Below, one piece after another: positions 23,651 through 31,825 of a stretch of 64,000 bases of DNA. The DNA is from Pseudomonas sp. G.S.17. GTDB lineage: Bacteria; Pseudomonadota; Gammaproteobacteria; Pseudomonadales; Pseudomonadaceae. The notes beneath the pieces are model-generated. The model did not search any database. It was given only the letters and a program-made list of their open reading frames with translations, and was not told the DNA's origin. The translations under genes and the position numbers were made by a program. The stretch spans positions 4,089,501 through 4,153,500 of the forward strand of contig NZ_CP151076.1 of the NCBI RefSeq assembly GCF_038096165.1, in the 5' to 3' direction. How positions within the stretch are numbered: the stretch's first letter is position 1; each line of letters begins with the position of its first letter.

Positions 23651-25561
23651 TCAGGCGTCCAGTTCAGCCCAACGCTCCAGCAAACCGTCAAGCTGAGCCT
23701 GGCGGTTTTCCAGCTGGGCCAGCACGGCGGCGGTCTGTTCGGCAGGACGCTGGTAGAAACCCGCTTCGGCCATTTCAGCATTCAGGGCCGCCATCTGCGC
23801 TTCGACTTCGTCGATTTGCTCAGGCAACGCTTCCAGCTCGCGCTGCAGCTTGTAGCTGAGCTTTTTCTTGGCAACCGGCATGTCCTTGGCAGCAACAGGC
23901 GTCGCTTCGACCACTGCGGTGGCCAGCTCGGCTTTGCCTGACTTGGTATCGGTCACGCCCAGCAGACGTGGCGAACCACCCTGACGCAGCCAGTCCTGAT
24001 AGCCACCGACGTATTCACGAACCTTGCCTTCACCTTCGAACACCAGCGTGCTGGTGACGACGTTGTCGAGGAATGCCCTGTCGTGACTGACCATCAACAC
24101 GGTGCCCTTGAAGGTCAGCAGCACTTCTTCCAGCAACTCCAGGGTTTCAACGTCCAGGTCGTTGGTGGGTTCGTCGAGCACCAGCAGGTTCGCTGGCTTG
24201 CTGAACAGTTTGGCCAGCAACAAGCGCGCACGCTCACCGCCGGACAGCGCCTTGACCGGTGTCCGCGCACGTTGCGGGCTGAACAGGAAGTCGCCCAGAT
24301 AGCTCAGCACGTGTCGGCTCTGGCCGTCGATATCGATGAAGTCACGCCCTTCGGCGACGTTATCGATAACGGTTTTTTCCAGATCCAGCTGATGGCGCAA
24401 CTGGTCGAAGTAAGCCACGTCCAGACGTGTGCCGACCTCAACCGAGCCGTTGGTCGGCTGCAGGTTATCAAGCATCAGCTTGAGCAAGGTGGTCTTGCCA
24501 GTACCGTTGGCGCCGAGCAGACCGATACGGTCTTCGCGCTGCAGAACCATGGAGAAATCCTTGATCAACATCGGGCCGCCCGGGTGAGCGAAGCTGACGT
24601 TGTCGAGGACCATGACCTGCTTGCCGGATTTATCGGCGGTATCGAGCTGGATATTGGCCTTGCCGGTACGCTCGCGACGTTCGCTGCGCTCTACACGCAA
24701 CTCTTTAAGGGCACGCACGCGGCCTTCGTTACGGGTACGACGGGCCTTGATGCCCTGGCGAATCCAGACTTCTTCCTGGGCCAGACGCTTGTCGAACAGC
24801 GCGTTGGCGGTCTCTTCCGCCGAGAGCATGGCTTCCTTGTGGACCAGGAAGCTGGCGTAGTCGCCATTCCAGTCGATCAGGCCGCCACGATCCAGTTCCA
24901 GAATCCGGGTTGCCAGGTTCTGCAGGAAGGAACGGTCGTGCGTGATGAACAACACGGCGCCCTGGAAACCCATCAAGGCTTCTTCGAGCCAGGCGATGGC
25001 GCCGATGTCCAGGTGGTTGGTTGGCTCATCGAGCAGCAGCAGATCCGGCTCGGACACCAGCGCCTGAGCAAGCAGCACGCGACGACGCCAGCCGCCGGAC
25101 AACTCGGCCAGGGTCTTGTCGGCCGGCAATTGCAGGCGACTCAGGGTGCTGTCGACCAGTTGCTGCAGACGCCAGCCGTCACGGGCTTCGAGGTCCTGCT
25201 GCACATGCATCAGCTTGTCGAGGTCTTCCTCGGTCACGCAGTTCTGCGCCAGATGATGGTATTGCGCGAGCAAGGCGCCAACGCCATCCAGGCCTTCGGC
25301 TACGACGTCGAATACAGTCCGCTCGTCGGCCACCGGCAATTCCTGGGGCAGTTCACCGATCTTGAGCCCCGGCGCACGCCAGACAGCCCCGTCATCAGGC
25401 TTTTGCACACCTTTGACCAGCTTCAACATGCTGGACTTGCCAGTACCGTTTCGGCCGATGATGCACACCCGCTCACCACGGGCAATTTGCCAGGACACCT
25501 TGTCCAACAACGGCATGGCGCCGAAAGCAAGGGACACATCGGTGAATTTGAGCAGGGTCAT
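23651..25561 (-). CDS. uup: ABC-F ATPase Uup
   Basis: Cytosolic ABC-F protein, 636 residues, with two ATPase domains and no membrane part. Domain 1 has GRNGTGKSSM and LSGGWRRRVLLAQALVSEPD, with LLDEPTNHLD. Domain 2 has GANGTGKTTLL, LSGGERARLLLAKLF and LDEPTNDLD. Between them is the charged ABC-F linker, and the C-terminus is a coiled coil (LQRELEALPEQIDEVEAQM) of the Uup type that binds DNA or ribosomes. ATG 25561 has GGAG 6 bases upstream. Uup affects tandem-repeat excision and ribosome function in E. coli; its role here is inferred. Confidence 0.93.
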   Translation of the reverse strand: MTLLKFTDVSLAFGAMPLLDKVSWQIARGERVCIIGRNGTGKSSMLKLVKGVQKPDDGAVWRAPGLKIGELPQELPVADERTVFDVVAEGLDGVGALLAQYHHLAQNCVTEEDLDKLMHVQQDLEARDGWRLQQLVDSTLSRLQLPADKTLAELSGGWRRRVLLAQALVSEPDLLLLDEPTNHLDIGAIAWLEEALMGFQGAVLFITHDRSFLQNLATRILELDRGGLIDWNGDYASFLVHKEAMLSAEETANALFDKRLAQEEVWIRQGIKARRTRNEGRVRALKELRVERSERRERTGKANIQLDTADKSGKQVMVLDNVSFAHPGGPMLIKDFSMVLQREDRIGLLGANGTGKTTLLKLMLDNLQPTNGSVEVGTRLDVAYFDQLRHQLDLEKTVIDNVAEGRDFIDIDGQSRHVLSYLGDFLFSPQRARTPVKALSGGERARLLLAKLFSKPANLLVLDEPTNDLDVETLELLEEVLLTFKGTVLMVSHDRAFLDNVVTSTLVFEGEGKVREYVGGYQDWLRQGGSPRLLGVTDTKSGKAELATAVVEATPVAAKDMPVAKKKLSYKLQRELEALPEQIDEVEAQMAALNAEMAEAGFYQRPAEQTAAVLAQLENRQAQLDGLLERWAELDA

Positions 25562-25776
25562 GAGCTTCTCCAAAAACTGGGGGCGCATTCTACCTGAGAT
25601 AGCGGGCCTATGTGGGCTTTCAGTGATGATTGACCGGGCACCATGGGAGCGATTGCCTCCTTATATAGCCGTGATTTATTTCCAAGTGCGAAACCCCCGT
25701 CGGCAATGCTTTCACCCGGAGCTGGCAAAAGGCTAAGCTAGCGGCACTTTTCACGATTCATCTGCTCGGAAGTCTC

Positions 25777-27705
25777 ATGCGCAGTCGCTTGTTCGGTCTT
25801 TTCTCCTGCCTCATCCTCTCGGCAACCGTGGCCCAGAGCACCTACGCCGCGGATCTTGGCCAGCAACGCCAATATTACGATGAGGCCAAGCGCGCGCTGG
25901 CCAAAGGCGACACCGGTCCTTATCGGATGTACGCCGCTGAACTCGCCGACTATCCGCTGGAGCCCTATCTGGCCTACGACGAGCTGACCGCCCGACTGAA
26001 AAGCGCCAGCAACCCGGAAATCGAGAAGTTCCTGGCCGAGCATGGCGACCTGCCTCAGGCCAACTGGATGAAATTGCGCTGGTTGCGCTCGCTGGCCGAA
26101 CGCGGCGACTGGCAACCCTTCGTCAAGTATTACGACCCGAAGATGAATTTCGTCGAACTCGACTGCCTGTACGGCCAATACCTGCTGGGCCACGGCAAGA
26201 AAGCCGAGGGCTATGCGAGCGCTGAAAAACTGTGGATGACTGGCAAGACGCTGCCGGATGCCTGTGACGGCTTCTTTGCGCAGTGGGCGGCCGACGGCCA
26301 GTTGCCCGAGCAGAAACGCTGGCAGCGCGCCAAGCTGGCGGCCACCGCTGGCAATTACAGCCTGGCAACAACACTGGTCAACAGCCTCAACAGCCTGGCC
26401 CCGCAAGGCAGATTGCTGCTGGCGGTGGCGAAGAAGCCGGAAATGCTCAACAACCCGGGCCAGTTCGCCCCGGTGGATGAAGCCATGTCCGATGTCGTCG
26501 GCCTTGGCCTGCGACGTCTGGCGAAACAGGACCCGCAGAAAGCCCTGGAAATGCTCGACGGCTACGCGACCACCATGCACTTCTCCCGGGAAGAACAGGT
26601 GCAGATCGCCAAGGAAATCGGCTTGACCCTGGCCCGCCGCTACGATGGCCGCGCGCTGGAAGTGATGACCAAGTACGACCCGGAGCTGCGGGATAACACC
26701 GTGACCGAATGGCGTCTGCGCCTGCTGTTGCGGCTTGGCCGCTGGGAAGACGCTTACGAGCTGACCCGCCGCCTGCCCAAGGATCTGGCCGACACCAATC
26801 GCTGGCGTTATTGGGAAGCGCGCTCGCTGGAACTTGCCCAACCCGGCAGCCCGTTGATTGCCAACCTCTATAAAGGCGTGGCGAAAGAGCGGGATTTCTA
26901 CGGATTCCTCGCCGCCGACCGCACGCAAAGTTCCTATCAGCTCAACAACAAGCCGCTGCTGCTCAGTCAGGCGCTGATCACCAAAGTGCGCAATACACCC
27001 GGCGTGCGTCGCGCTCTGGAATTTCATGCGCGCGGGCAGATCGTCGACGGTCGCCGTGAGTGGTACCACGTCAGTCGTTCGTTCAGCCGTGATGAAATGG
27101 TCGCTCAGGCCAAACTGGCCTACGACCTGAAATGGTACTTCCCGGCCATCCGCACCATCAGCCAGGCGCAATATTGGGACGATCTGGATATCCGCTTCCC
27201 GATGGCCCACCGCGAAACGCTGGTCCGTGAAGCGCAGCTGCGTGGTCTGCATTCAAGCTGGGTGTTCGCGATTACCCGCCAGGAAAGCGCCTTCATGGAC
27301 GATGCCCGCTCCGGCGTCGGCGCCAGCGGCCTGATGCAATTGATGCCGGCCACGGCCAAGGAAACTGCGCGCAAGTTCAGCATTCCGCTGGCATCGCCTC
27401 AGCAAGTGCTGGACCCGGACACCAACATCCAGCTGGGCGCGGCGTATCTGAGCCAGGTGCATAGCCAGTTCAACGGTAACCGCGTGCTGGCATCGGCGGC
27501 TTACAACGCAGGCCCAGGCCGCGTTCGCCAATGGCTCAAGGGCGCCAATCACCTGGCCTTTGATGTCTGGGTGGAAAGCATCCCTTTCGACGAAACCCGC
27601 CAGTACGTGCAGAACGTGTTGTCTTATTCGGTGATCTACGGACAAAAGCTCAACTCACCGCAGCCGCTGGTGGATTGGCATGAGCGGTTTTTCGATGATT
27701 TGTGA
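25777..27705 (+). CDS. slt: soluble lytic murein transglycosylase
   Basis: Periplasmic enzyme that cuts glycan strands to 1,6-anhydro-muropeptides, the substrates later handled by NagZ. The 642-residue precursor has a signal peptide ending near TYAADLG and a long superhelical TPR-like region. A C-terminal SLT domain has catalytic Glu in AITRQESAFM (about residue 503), followed by GASGLMQLMPATAKETA and AYNAGPGRVRQWL. GGAAG precedes the ATG. It diverges from uup, as at PA3019-PA3020. Confidence 0.97.
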   Translation: MRSRLFGLFSCLILSATVAQSTYAADLGQQRQYYDEAKRALAKGDTGPYRMYAAELADYPLEPYLAYDELTARLKSASNPEIEKFLAEHGDLPQANWMKLRWLRSLAERGDWQPFVKYYDPKMNFVELDCLYGQYLLGHGKKAEGYASAEKLWMTGKTLPDACDGFFAQWAADGQLPEQKRWQRAKLAATAGNYSLATTLVNSLNSLAPQGRLLLAVAKKPEMLNNPGQFAPVDEAMSDVVGLGLRRLAKQDPQKALEMLDGYATTMHFSREEQVQIAKEIGLTLARRYDGRALEVMTKYDPELRDNTVTEWRLRLLLRLGRWEDAYELTRRLPKDLADTNRWRYWEARSLELAQPGSPLIANLYKGVAKERDFYGFLAADRTQSSYQLNNKPLLLSQALITKVRNTPGVRRALEFHARGQIVDGRREWYHVSRSFSRDEMVAQAKLAYDLKWYFPAIRTISQAQYWDDLDIRFPMAHRETLVREAQLRGLHSSWVFAITRQESAFMDDARSGVGASGLMQLMPATAKETARKFSIPLASPQQVLDPDTNIQLGAAYLSQVHSQFNGNRVLASAAYNAGPGRVRQWLKGANHLAFDVWVESIPFDETRQYVQNVLSYSVIYGQKLNSPQPLVDWHERFFDDL

Positions 27706-27716
27706 GTGCTGAATTT

Positions 27717-27758
27717 GTTGGAGCGAGCGGGCGGCGTCCCGACTTGCCCGCGAAGAGG
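27717..27758. repeat. REP-like element
   Basis: TTGTTGGAGCGAGCGGGCGG followed by CTTGCCCGCGAAG is a degenerate member of the REP subtype also seen at 33719 and 62072. It lies between slt and the convergent MOSC gene. Confidence 0.55.
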
Positions 27759-27832
27759 ATTACGCGGTGGGTCTAACCTACCGTGGCGCCTGCTTCGCGG
27801 CCGTCGTAACCTCCGAACGCTCCCACAGACAA

Positions 27833-28642
27833 TCACTCCAGAATTTCAACCGGCATCCCTACTTCAATCACACCGCGCCCATCACTGACCATGTTCTGCC
27901 CAAACCACACATCCCCTTCACGCTCGCGATAGGTCTTGAGGGTGGTCAGGGGTTCGCGGTCGGCGTTGCGCTCGCCGGTGGCCGGGTCGATGGTGGTCAG
28001 GATGCAGCGCGTGCAACCTTTGAGCAGGCGGAATTCGATGTCGCCGATGCGGATGCGCTTCCAGCCGTCCTCAGCAAAGGCTTCAGCGCCTTCGACCACC
28101 AGGTTCGGACGAAAACGCAGCATCTCTTGCGGGCGGCCGATCCTGGCAGACAAGTCATCCAGCGATGCCTGACCAATCAACAGCAAGGGAAACCCATCAG
28201 CGAAGCCGACCTTGTCATCGATGGTGCCGTAACCACTGGGCAACCAGCGCGCACGATCCGCGGGCACATAAACCATGCGCGTCGGCTTGCCGATGAAGTC
28301 GCTGACCCAGCGCGCCGCTTCGTCACCGGCATCCGGTACGCGCAGGGTATCGCGCCACAGCGTGACGCCACGCAAGGTGGGCTCGCTGTTCTCGGGAAGT
28401 GGCACATCAAGGGACGAATAACCAGGCGCCGACAGCGTGACGCCGCCACTGGCGTTCCACAGCACGGAAAGTTGCGACATGTGCGGCAAGGCGCGCTGGG
28501 TCAGGAAGCGACCGCTGTTTTCTTCCACCAGCATCCAGCGTCGATCGCCGACCATCCCCAGTTCGTCAAACGCCGCCCGCTGCAACACATGGGCCTTGCA
28601 GGATTTGAGGGGGAATTGATAGAGCGCACTGAGATGCAACAT
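27833..28642 (-). CDS. MOSC-domain oxidoreductase, YcbX-like
   Basis: A 269-residue protein with an N-terminal MOSC beta-barrel (LSALYQFPLKSCKAHVL) and a C-terminal MOSC domain. The conserved cysteine of the latter is in LLKGCTRCILTTIDPATGE. MOSC domains bind a molybdenum-cofactor sulfur. The family includes YcbX and mARC proteins that reduce N-hydroxylated compounds with a redox partner. Unlike E. coli YcbX there is no C-terminal 2Fe-2S domain, so a separate electron donor is required. ATG 28642 has AAGGA 7 bases upstream; the frame to 28690 is discarded. Confidence 0.87.
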   Translation of the reverse strand: MLHLSALYQFPLKSCKAHVLQRAAFDELGMVGDRRWMLVEENSGRFLTQRALPHMSQLSVLWNASGGVTLSAPGYSSLDVPLPENSEPTLRGVTLWRDTLRVPDAGDEAARWVSDFIGKPTRMVYVPADRARWLPSGYGTIDDKVGFADGFPLLLIGQASLDDLSARIGRPQEMLRFRPNLVVEGAEAFAEDGWKRIRIGDIEFRLLKGCTRCILTTIDPATGERNADREPLTTLKTYREREGDVWFGQNMVSDGRGVIEVGMPVEILE

Positions 28643-28724
28643 GGCCTGATCCTTGTGTGGCAGGTGATAAGCGAAGGCTCGGAGAGCCACAAGCTTATAC
28701 GAACCTGCCAGGGATCAGACAGAC

Positions 28725-28759
28725 AAAAACGGCCTGCCCGAGCGGGGATTCAGCCAGGC
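28725..28759 (-). terminator. probable cheV terminator
   Basis: On the minus strand GCCTGGC and GGGCAGGC can pair around a loop and are followed by CGTTTTTG, 8 bases after the cheV stop. The stem is imperfect. Confidence 0.5.
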
Positions 28760-28766
28760 ACAAACA

Positions 28767-29696
28767 TCAGCCGTGGATCATCGTCAGGCGCTCGCGCACC
28801 ACATCCACCAACTTGTCGGGCTGGAATTTGGAGAGGAAGTTGTCGCAGCCGACCTTTTTCACCATGGATTCGTTGAAACTGCCGGAAAGCGAGGTGTGCA
28901 GCACGACATATAATTCGCGCAGGCGCGGATCGTTACGGATTTCAGTGGTCAGACGATAACCGTCCATTTCCGGCATTTCGGCATCGGTAAAGATCATCAG
29001 CAGTTTGTCGGTCATGACTTCGCCACTGTCCGCCCAGCCCTTGAGCATGTTCAGTGCCTTGAGGCCGTCGCTGGCCACATGCAGCTTCACGCCGAGCTGA
29101 GACAAGGTGTCACGCAACTGGCTGAGCGCCACTTTGGAATCGTCGACCAGCAGGATTTCACGGCCACGGGCACGCTCGAGAATCGGATCTTCGAGCTTCT
29201 CGCGGGAGACCTTGGCGTTGTACGGCACGATTTCGGCGAGGACTTTTTCCACGTCGATGATTTCCACCAGCTGGTCATCGACCTTGCTGATGGCAGTCAG
29301 GTAATGCTGGCGCCCGGCGCTGGCTGGTGGCGGCAGGATCGACTCCCAGTTCATGTTGACGATGCGGTCCACGCCACCGACCAGAAATGCCTGAACCGAA
29401 CGGTTGTATTCAGTCACGATGATCGTGCTGGTTGGCCCCGGCACCAGCGGGCGCATGCCGATTGCCTGGGAAAGGTCGATCACCGGCAATGTCTGGCCGC
29501 GCAGGTTGACCACACCGCAGACGAACGCATGCCGCTGGGGCATCAGGGTCAGCTTCGGCAGCTGGAGCACTTCCTGGACCTTGAACACGTTGATGGCGAA
29601 TAACTGCCGACCCGCCAGGCGAAACATGAGAATTTCCAGGCGGTTCTCGCCCACCAGCTGTGTGCGTTGATCTACCGAGTCGAGAATGCCAGCCAT
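28767..29696 (-). CDS. cheV: chemotaxis coupling protein CheV
   Basis: A 309-residue cytoplasmic chemotaxis protein with an N-terminal CheW domain (LAGRQLFAINVFKVQEVLQL, GVVNLRGQTLPVIDL). A C-terminal receiver domain (EILLVDDSKVALSQLRD) has the phosphoacceptor Asp in FTDAEMPEMDG. CheV couples receptors to CheA and is tuned by phosphorylation. GGAG lies 6 bases before the ATG. A sigma-28-type promoter lies 45 bases upstream, which fits flagellar-regulon control. Confidence 0.95.
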   Translation of the reverse strand: MAGILDSVDQRTQLVGENRLEILMFRLAGRQLFAINVFKVQEVLQLPKLTLMPQRHAFVCGVVNLRGQTLPVIDLSQAIGMRPLVPGPTSTIIVTEYNRSVQAFLVGGVDRIVNMNWESILPPPASAGRQHYLTAISKVDDQLVEIIDVEKVLAEIVPYNAKVSREKLEDPILERARGREILLVDDSKVALSQLRDTLSQLGVKLHVASDGLKALNMLKGWADSGEVMTDKLLMIFTDAEMPEMDGYRLTTEIRNDPRLRELYVVLHTSLSGSFNESMVKKVGCDNFLSKFQPDKLVDVVRERLTMIHG

Positions 29697-29740
29697 GTAT
29701 AGCTCCAGAAGCGTGGGTCACAGTGAGTCCGCTAGACCTG

Positions 29741-29768
29741 TTATCGGCTGATGTGAGCGAGACCTTAA
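29741..29768 (-). promoter_or_regulatory. sigma-28 (FliA) type promoter of cheV
   Basis: On the minus strand the -10 element GCCGATAA (29748-29741) is an exact match to the flagellar consensus. TTAAGG (29768-29763) lies 14 bases upstream in the -35 position. Confidence 0.7.
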
Positions 29769-29986
29769 TCACAATAAAATGCCACGTCCCAGGCTTGATG
29801 TCACATTAACACCATCGCTTGTGGGAATTTTCTTTCAGCGTGTCTGAGCACGGCAAATGGGAGACCGGTCAAGTTTTGGTGAACTTCAGAATCGGCCTAC
29901 AGACTTCCATTGGAAATCCACATTTACTGGCAGCCACTCGCTGAACGCGAGCCCCAGTCGCCGGCCATGAAATGTGGAGATCAAGC

Positions 29987-30511
29987 ATGCTGAACGGCCT
30001 TCAATGGCAAGACAGGTATCCCGAATTTCTCAGCGAAACCCAGGCGCTGCTGAGCCGCTTGCAGGAATGCCTGCTGCACCTGGAGCTGATCAACGACGAT
30101 CAAGACGCCATTGACGGTCTGATCGCCACCTTGCACAAACTCAGCAACGCGGCAGAAAACGCTGCGGTTGCCGGCGTTGCGGACTTCTCCCGACAATTGC
30201 TGAGTGTGTTGAGTGCCGCAATGCTCGACAGGCATTTCCAGGACAATGCGTTGCTGGTGTTGAAAGACTGTTTCGCCCTGCTCGCCTGGCAGCTCGAACT
30301 GATCGATCCCCGCGACGGGCTGTTAATGCTCGACGACAGCGAACAGCGCGAGCTGCTGGCGAATCTCACGTCCGCCACCCGGCCTGTACCAAGCGTGACG
30401 GACGCAGGAAAATGCTCGTTCCAACGGGTGCCGGTGTTTGCTGCGCGACAACGCGGCGTCTGGACGACATGTCCTCTCCCACCGGAAGATCCAGAGGGTC
30501 AGTCCGCGTGA
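29987..30511 (+). CDS. Hpt-like or helical hypothetical protein
   Basis: A 174-residue protein starting MLNGLQWQDRYPEFLSET at ATG 29987, with GGAG 7 bases upstream. The first 130 residues are helical. ATLHKLSNAAENAAVAGVAD resembles the helix around the phosphorylated histidine of Hpt or CheA P1 domains, where the usual motif is H-x-x-K/L-G/N. The last 40 residues (from about ATRPVP) look unstructured. It diverges from cheV, which supports a chemotaxis or phosphorelay role, but the match is weak. Its 3' end overlaps the yegS 3' end by 13 bases. Confidence 0.6.
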   Translation: MLNGLQWQDRYPEFLSETQALLSRLQECLLHLELINDDQDAIDGLIATLHKLSNAAENAAVAGVADFSRQLLSVLSAAMLDRHFQDNALLVLKDCFALLAWQLELIDPRDGLLMLDDSEQRELLANLTSATRPVPSVTDAGKCSFQRVPVFAARQRGVWTTCPLPPEDPEGQSA

Positions 30512-31410
30512 GCAATGTGCCGGCGCGTCGTGAACAGCGCAGAATCGGCCGGCAGATGCACATACAGCGCTGCCGGACGGGCCGAAAATCGGAGGTTTTC
30601 GCCTGACAACGGCTCGCCGTCCAGATTTATATCCAGCCCTTGCGCCGACTTCAGTTCGACCCAGGGCAGGCGCGCGCGAATGAACATGTTGTCGATGCCC
30701 AACCCGCCTTCCAGCAATCCTCTCAGCGTCCCGACCAGTTCCTGAGGTGCGGGCAAAATGCTGATATCGAGCAAGCCATCATCGGCCAGCGCAGTCGGGC
30801 ACAGCACGTGTCCACCACCGGCTTGTCGACCATTGCCGATGCCCAGTGCCAGCAGGTCGCCGCGCCAGCGGAAATCCGGACCATTCAATTCGCCATAGGC
30901 CGTACTCAGTTCACTGAAGCGTGTCAGCCCGGTGAACAGATAAGCGGCACCGCCCAGGACCTTTTTCAGGTCTTCCGAGGTGTTGGCGGTGACCTGGCTA
31001 CCGAAACCGCCGGTTGCCATGTTGAGAAATATCTTGCCGTCGACTTCGCCGAGATCCACCGGGCGCGCAGGCACAGCCAGCAAGTCCAGCGCCGCCTTCG
31101 GTTCCAGCGGTATGCCCGCCGCTCGCGCGAAATCATTGGCGGTGCCCAACGGCATGATGGTTAGCTCGGCGTCGCTATCTGCCAGGGCTTCGGCGATGTC
31201 GCGCAACGTACCGTCGCCGCCACCCGCGATGATTTGCGTGTGCCCCGCCGCCAGCGCTTCCTTTACCAGGCGTTGCGCATCGCCGCCCTCCCAGGTGACA
31301 CGTACGTCCAGCTCCCAACCTTCATTGCGCTTGTCCGTCACGGCGGCGCGCACTTCTTCATTGAGTGCCTGCTTGCCGTGCAGAATTAGCATCGCTTTTC
31401 GACCTGTCAT
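30499..31410 (-). CDS. yegS: lipid kinase YegS
   Basis: Diacylglycerol-kinase-like enzyme of 303 residues in the YegS/BmrU family. Visible motifs are IIAGGGDGTLRDIAEAL (nucleotide site), MPLGTANDFARAAGIP and a C-terminal metal-site region around NLDGEPLSGENLRF. E. coli YegS phosphorylates phosphatidylglycerol in vitro. ATG 31410 overlaps by one base the stop of a 40-codon ORF upstream (TGATG), and GGGAGG lies inside that ORF, so translation is probably coupled. Position matches PA3023. Confidence 0.93.
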   Translation of the reverse strand: MTGRKAMLILHGKQALNEEVRAAVTDKRNEGWELDVRVTWEGGDAQRLVKEALAAGHTQIIAGGGDGTLRDIAEALADSDAELTIMPLGTANDFARAAGIPLEPKAALDLLAVPARPVDLGEVDGKIFLNMATGGFGSQVTANTSEDLKKVLGGAAYLFTGLTRFSELSTAYGELNGPDFRWRGDLLALGIGNGRQAGGGHVLCPTALADDGLLDISILPAPQELVGTLRGLLEGGLGIDNMFIRARLPWVELKSAQGLDINLDGEPLSGENLRFSARPAALYVHLPADSALFTTRRHIAHAD

Positions 31411-31532
31411 CAACGCGCCCTCCCCTCTGATTCAATGCGCAAGATGTTGACCCCAGCGAAAGAAAAAAAGCCCTTCAATCGCAGAATAATTTCTCCCGCG
31501 CGGCTGATTTCTTCATACATGTCCCGTTTCAT
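31410..31532 (-). CDS. 40-residue small protein coupled to yegS
   Basis: The frame begins at ATG 31532 and ends at TGA 31412-31410, sharing the A with the yegS ATG. A very strong ribosome site (GGGAGGGAG, ending 8 bases before the ATG) precedes it. The peptide starts MKRDMYEEISRAGEIILRLK and continues GFFSFAGVNILRIESEGRAR. This is a basic amphipathic first half, a short hydrophobic centre and a charged tail. It could be a functional small protein or a leader that delivers ribosomes to yegS. No family is recognised. Confidence 0.65.
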   Translation of the reverse strand: MKRDMYEEISRAGEIILRLKGFFSFAGVNILRIESEGRAR

Positions 31533-31552
31533 GAGCTTTACTCCCTCCCAAA

Positions 31553-31582
31553 TATCTGTTCGAGGGTGATTCACTCAGTCAA
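31553..31582 (-). promoter_or_regulatory. possible promoter of the small ORF-yegS operon
   Basis: On the minus strand TTGACT (31582-31577) and CAGATA (31558-31553) are 18 bases apart, just before the ribosome site of the small ORF. Confidence 0.45.
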
Positions 31583-31713
31583 ATAGAAGCGCACTGCGTT
31601 TTGAGTGCATGCCGGACGGGAAATATCAGCAAAACGACAGGTGGAGTCGTAAAAAACGCGCACAAGCCAAAATACTGACTATATTTTTATCCTTTACAGC
31701 AAGTGACGTTTTA

Positions 31714-31743
31714 TTGACCACCCAACGCTTATTCAGGTATGTC
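31714..31743 (+). promoter_or_regulatory. possible promoter of the pslB-like gene
   Basis: TTGACC (31714-31719) and TATGTC (31738-31743) are 18 bases apart. The -10 is poor, so this is tentative. Confidence 0.3.
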
Positions 31744-31784
31744 GTCGAAAAAGGGCTGTGTGGTTCGACACTGACAACCCTTAC

Positions 31785-31807
31785 GCACTGTCCCCGCAGT
31801 GCTTTTT
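31785..31807 (+). terminator. terminator-like hairpin in the pslB-like leader
   Basis: GCACTG (31785-31790) pairs with CAGTGC (31797-31802) across a 6-base loop and is followed by TTTTT. It lies only 18 bases before the ATG at 31826, so it may act as an attenuator or end a short leader RNA. The 6-bp stem is modest. Confidence 0.5.
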
Positions 31808-31825
31808 CACTCGTGAGGCTAATTG

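Noticed and set aside
24083..25597. 504-codon plus-strand frame across uup
   Set aside because: Antisense of an intact ABC-F gene with all its motifs.
25738..27252. 504-codon minus-strand frame across slt
   Set aside because: Antisense of slt; the signal peptide and catalytic motif of slt show which strand is coding.
29872..29905. Second sigma-28 promoter (TCAAGTTTT then AATCGGCC) for the Hpt-like gene
   Set aside because: The -10 part does not match GCCGATAA.
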